Source: Paenibacillus silviterrae (GTDB lineage: Bacteria > Bacillota > Bacilli > Paenibacillales > NBRC-103111). From it: a stretch of 64,000 bases of DNA. The notes under the pieces were generated by a model. That model was given only the letters and a program-made list of their open reading frames with translations, was not told the origin of the DNA and made no database searches. Location: contig NZ_JASKUT010000002.1 of NCBI RefSeq assembly GCF_030167925.1, positions 124,001 through 188,000 of the forward strand. The letters are read 5' to 3'. Below are positions 60,804 to 64,000 of this stretch, piece after piece; position 1 is the first letter of the stretch; the number at the start of each line of letters is the position of its first letter. The position numbers were made by a program, and so were the translations under genes.

Positions 60804-63074
60804 ATGAATGTGAAAATGAAGCTTCAAAATTTGCCATTGTTCCATAAATACTGGTTGTCCTACGTCACCATTCTTATATTGCCCCTGCTAGGTCTCGGTT
60901 ATATCGGTTACAAGCAAATCGCAACGAACCTATACGACCAAGTGGCTAAAGGGAATAATGCCATGCTAGCGTATATGAAAGATCACGTTGATGCAAAGCT
61001 GGTAAGCATGAACCAGATTGCCGCTCGAATTGGCACGGATGCACGCCTTACACCATATGCGTTGGAGCAAACCCCGTTCAGCGCGGTAGAAGCCAAAACC
61101 CTGCTCGACTACAAAGCGCCGAACGACTTTATTCTCGAAATGGCGCTATACATACGTGGAGGAAACCAGCTATACTCCCCGCACAGCTCATACACGACGA
61201 GCTCATTCATGAATGCCGCATACCGATATCCGAATTGGTCTGAAAGCGCATTCACCAAAGACATAAATACAATCAAAAAGAATGTGCTTCGCCCCGCCGA
61301 GCCGGTTGAGCTTGGGAGCGGAATGACAGGCCGCTTGATTACTTACATGGTTCCGATTCCTTTCGCGAGTTCCAACCCCTATGGGACGCTTATTTTTTTG
61401 TTTAACGAGAGCGAACTGGCCAAGGCAGCTGAATCCGACCCGGCGCTTCGTTCCGGGAGCATGATGATCTTGGATCAAAGCCTGCAACCGATTGCCGTCT
61501 CCAATCGGAGCTTGCAGCTTCAAAATACTCCAGAGCTGCGTGAATTCTTCAGCGGAGCTGAGGAGCAAGACTCGGAGCGGATCACGCTGAACGGCAAGCC
61601 ATATTTTGTCTCCTACATGAAATCGAAACTGACGGCGTGGACTTACGCTTTGGTTCTACCGGACGGAGTCGTGTTAAAGCCGGTCAATGATATGAAAAAT
61701 GAATGGCAGCTTTATTTTGTTATCATTTTGTTTATCGGCAGCTTCGCTGTATATGGCCTGTGGAAAGTCAATTACAGACCCATAGAGCAACTGGTATCTT
61801 ATGTAGAGGAAAAGTGGGGAAGGAGAACGAGGGGCACAAACGAGCTGGAACGCGTTCAATTCGTTCTATCTGAGATAGCGGAAACGAACGTGTACCTTGA
61901 TGATCAACTGCAACGCAACAAACGCGCGATTGTCGATCACTGGCTATCCCGGCTTTTGAAGGGGGAGTTTGCGTCGAAGGAGCATTGGAACGAAATAACT
62001 AGCGAAATCGGGGTCATGTTCGTTCATGAGCGGATCGGGTGCCTTATGCTTCAATTTCATGGCGACACGTGTCCGAACGCATCCCGTCTCCGTGTATTTC
62101 TGGAAAATGACTTATTACAGTGGGGGATAAACGGCTTCGTCATGGACGGCATGTCAGCCTCTCAATTTACAGTTATCGTAACGATGGAAGAACACGTTGC
62201 GCATTTGCTGGAATGGATCGAGAAGCTGCGTATTGTTATGAACGAAGAGAACGGCCTGCAATTGACGGCAGGCGTAAGCCGGTTTTACGACGATTGGAAC
62301 CAGGCGGGGAAATCGTACTTGGAAGCGTCGACGGCTTTGGAATGCAGACTGTTCCGCGGCAACAATAAAACCATCTGCTTTGAAGAGAAAATCGTTCACG
62401 CCTCGGTTGGCAATTATCCATACGAGGAGATGGAGCGCCTCGAAGTGTTGATCCGTGAGGGAAATACCACACACATTAAAGAAATGGTAAACATCATCGT
62501 GCAGCATATTAAGCATAACGAGACAACACTTTATATGGCCAGATGCATTAGCTACGACATGGTCAATACCCTGCTAAAGGCTATGCAGAAGCTCACCGAC
62601 GGAAAGGAACTGATCCTCGGGCAGTATCAGGATGTTCGTCACTTGATGGAGTTCGATACCGTGGAGCATATGGCGGAAATGGTATCCGATTTTTGTCATG
62701 ATGTTTGCCAAGCGATAAGCGCGTATGCATCCACCACGGCATCGGAGCCGATTGGCGGGATACTCGCTTACATCGAGCAAAATTATAAAAACTATGAAAT
62801 ATCCGTTCAACAAATAGCTGATGATTTCTCCGTCTCGTTATCCTATCTGGGACGTTATTTTAAAGAGCATACGGGACGAACGATTTTTGAATACATTGAT
62901 GAATTGCGGATAGAACAGGCTAAAGAGCTGCTTCAGACAAAAGAGTATACCGTGAAGGAAATCGTACAAATGGTCGGTTACTCCGATTCGTCCAGCTTTA
63001 TCCGCAAATTCAAGCGAATCGTCCGTTTGACTCCCGGAGAATACCGTAAGCTGTATTCATCCGTATCGGAATGA
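60804..63074 (+). CDS. Membrane-bound AraC-family regulator (YesS/RhgR-like)
   Basis: 756 residues. A membrane helix (about 15-35) and a second one (about 293-313) enclose an extracellular Cache-like domain. Instead of a kinase, a long cytoplasmic linker leads to a C-terminal AraC domain (about 655-755) with ISVQQIADDFSVSLSYLGRYF and YTVKEIVQMVGYSDSSSFIRKF. B. subtilis YesS has the same layout and activates pectin-type gene clusters. ATG 60804 is very close to GGGGGG (60797-60802), so GTG 60810 or ATG 60816 may be the real start. Its promoter carries the regulon motif, so it may autoregulate. A transporter gene follows. Confidence 0.88.
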   Translation: MNVKMKLQNLPLFHKYWLSYVTILILPLLGLGYIGYKQIATNLYDQVAKGNNAMLAYMKDHVDAKLVSMNQIAARIGTDARLTPYALEQTPFSAVEAKTLLDYKAPNDFILEMALYIRGGNQLYSPHSSYTTSSFMNAAYRYPNWSESAFTKDINTIKKNVLRPAEPVELGSGMTGRLITYMVPIPFASSNPYGTLIFLFNESELAKAAESDPALRSGSMMILDQSLQPIAVSNRSLQLQNTPELREFFSGAEEQDSERITLNGKPYFVSYMKSKLTAWTYALVLPDGVVLKPVNDMKNEWQLYFVIILFIGSFAVYGLWKVNYRPIEQLVSYVEEKWGRRTRGTNELERVQFVLSEIAETNVYLDDQLQRNKRAIVDHWLSRLLKGEFASKEHWNEITSEIGVMFVHERIGCLMLQFHGDTCPNASRLRVFLENDLLQWGINGFVMDGMSASQFTVIVTMEEHVAHLLEWIEKLRIVMNEENGLQLTAGVSRFYDDWNQAGKSYLEASTALECRLFRGNNKTICFEEKIVHASVGNYPYEEMERLEVLIREGNTTHIKEMVNIIVQHIKHNETTLYMARCISYDMVNTLLKAMQKLTDGKELILGQYQDVRHLMEFDTVEHMAEMVSDFCHDVCQAISAYASTTASEPIGGILAYIEQNYKNYEISVQQIADDFSVSLSYLGRYFKEHTGRTIFEYIDELRIEQAKELLQTKEYTVKEIVQMVGYSDSSSFIRKFKRIVRLTPGEYRKLYSSVSE

Positions 63075-63183
63075 CGTATTCGCATATGGCAAACGCGATT
63101 GGCTTATGTTCAAATGAACCGCTGCTTGTTATGGTAACAGCGAGGGGACAATTATTAATTCAAGGCAGGGGGGTGAATGTAAC

Positions 63184-64000
63184 CATGAAGGGTGTGGAAG
63201 AGGTGCACAGACCAATTCATTCGGTGCAGGCCGGCATAAGGTTCAAGAAATCCTTGTTCAAAGTGTTACGTAATTATGAGTTGTATTTACTTTTGTTTCC
63301 TACCCTTTTGTATTTTATCATTTTTCACTACATTCCTATTTATGGCGTGCAAATTGCTTTCAAAAAGTTTATTGCAAGCAAAGGGATCAGTGGAAGCCCG
63401 TGGGTCGGATTCGAGCACTTTGAGCGTTTTTTCCGTTCGGATCAATTTCTCATTGTGTTGAAAAATACGCTAGGTATTAGCCTCTACGAATTGCTTGTGT
63501 CGTTCCCGGTACCTATTGTACTGGCGCTCATGCTGAATCAGCTGGCAAGCGAAAAATTTAAAAAATTTGTGCAAACGGTTACTTACGCACCGCACTTTAT
63601 TTCCGTTGTTGTGGTCGTCGGTATGTTGAAGCTGTTCTTGTCGCCGAGCACCGGGCTTGTAAACCAGATCATTGCCTTGTTCGGGGGTGAGTCCATATTT
63701 TTCCTGGCAAGCGTGGACTGGTTTAAAACACTTTTTATTTTTTCCGGTGTATGGCAAAATGCGGGCTGGGCTACCATTATTTATTTAGCGGCACTTGCTG
63801 GAGTCAATCCCGACTTACATGAAGCGGCCGTCATGGACGGCGCAAATAAGCTGCAACGTGTGAGACATATCGATTTGCCGTCGATTATGCCTACCATTAT
63901 CATTTTGCTTATTCTGAACATTGGGCATTTTATGAGTGTAGGCTACGAAAAAGTGTATTTGATGCAAAATCCGCTTAATTTGAATGCTTCGGAAGTTATT
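63184..64000 (+). CDS. Oligosaccharide ABC transporter permease (LplB-like), partial at right edge
   Basis: The frame is open from ATG 63184 (with GGGGGG-TGA before it) to the edge of the window, 272 codons. It is a close relative of the permease at 20336: YELYLLLFPTLLYFIIFHYIPIYGV at the start, then WVGFEHFERFF, ALMLNQLASEKFKKFVQTV and the EAA loop EAAVMDGANKLQRVRHIDLP. It follows the YesS-like regulator by 109 bases. A second permease and a receptor gene are expected just outside the window, giving the locus a second oligosaccharide importer beside the UgpB/A/E type. Confidence 0.9.

Noticed and set aside
1..64000. CRISPR arrays, tRNA or rRNA genes, prophage or integrase genes
   Set aside because: No regularly spaced repeats, cloverleaf sequences, rRNA segments, integrase or phage structural genes were seen on reading both strands.

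Overview
The window looks like chromosomal DNA of a Paenibacillus-type member of the Bacillales. Supporting signs are GGAGG ribosome sites, frequent TTG starts, sigma-A promoters with 16-18 bp spacers, S-layer-homology (SLH) anchored giant exoenzymes, YesM/YesN two-component pairs, LplB/LplC-type sugar transporters and CcpA-like cre sites. No phage, plasmid, IS element, CRISPR, rRNA or tRNA was recognised.

Layout. (1) 1-5082: a sugar ABC transporter of the YtfQ-YtfR-YtfT-YjfF type, with a second substrate-binding lipoprotein downstream. (2) 5210-6840: a methyltransferase, the in-place remnant of a Nudix hydrolase, and a small secreted protein. (3) 6861-12726: an NAD-salvage operon (NrtR-like Nudix regulator, nicotinamidase, nicotinate phosphoribosyltransferase, a 51-residue unknown protein) framed by two related cytochromes P450, with two different palindromes in the divergent control region. 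(4) 12724-16150: a GNAT acetyltransferase, then a PadR regulator, DUF2812 protein, YlmA-like ABC ATPase and membrane protein operon. (5) 16206-28442: degenerate gene remnants, then a YesM/YesN pair divergent from an LplB-LplC-LipO transporter, followed by a 1484-residue secreted beta-helix protein with three golvesin-like domains and a C-terminal FIMAH-like domain. (6) 29070-32245: a SwrC/AcrB-type RND exporter. (7) 32492-64000: a large locus for uronic-acid polysaccharide, probably sulfated glycosaminoglycan.

The last locus holds an SLH-anchored alginate-lyase-fold enzyme, a Rieske protein, a UgpB/A/E-type ABC transporter, a sulfatase and a GH88 unsaturated glucuronyl hydrolase in one operon. 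It also has a giant secreted PL8 lyase whose SLH anchor is cut off by a frameshift, a histidine kinase/LuxR-type response regulator pair, a chondroitinase-ABC-like PL8 enzyme without signal peptide, an AraC regulator, two more sulfatases, a YesS-like membrane AraC regulator and the start of a second LplB-type transporter. The layout suggests cleavage at the cell surface, uptake of sulfated unsaturated oligosaccharides, and intracellular depolymerisation, desulfation and removal of the unsaturated uronate.

The most interesting non-coding signal is an identical 12-base core (GGGGAATAAAAC) inside a longer imperfect inverted repeat. It occurs three times, at nearly the same distance from a -10 box, in front of the transporter/sulfatase/GH88 operon, the PL8 lyase and the YesS-like regulator. 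It probably defines a dedicated regulon. A 21-bp-spaced direct repeat upstream of the LplB-type transporter at 20336 is the likely site of the adjacent YesN-type regulator.
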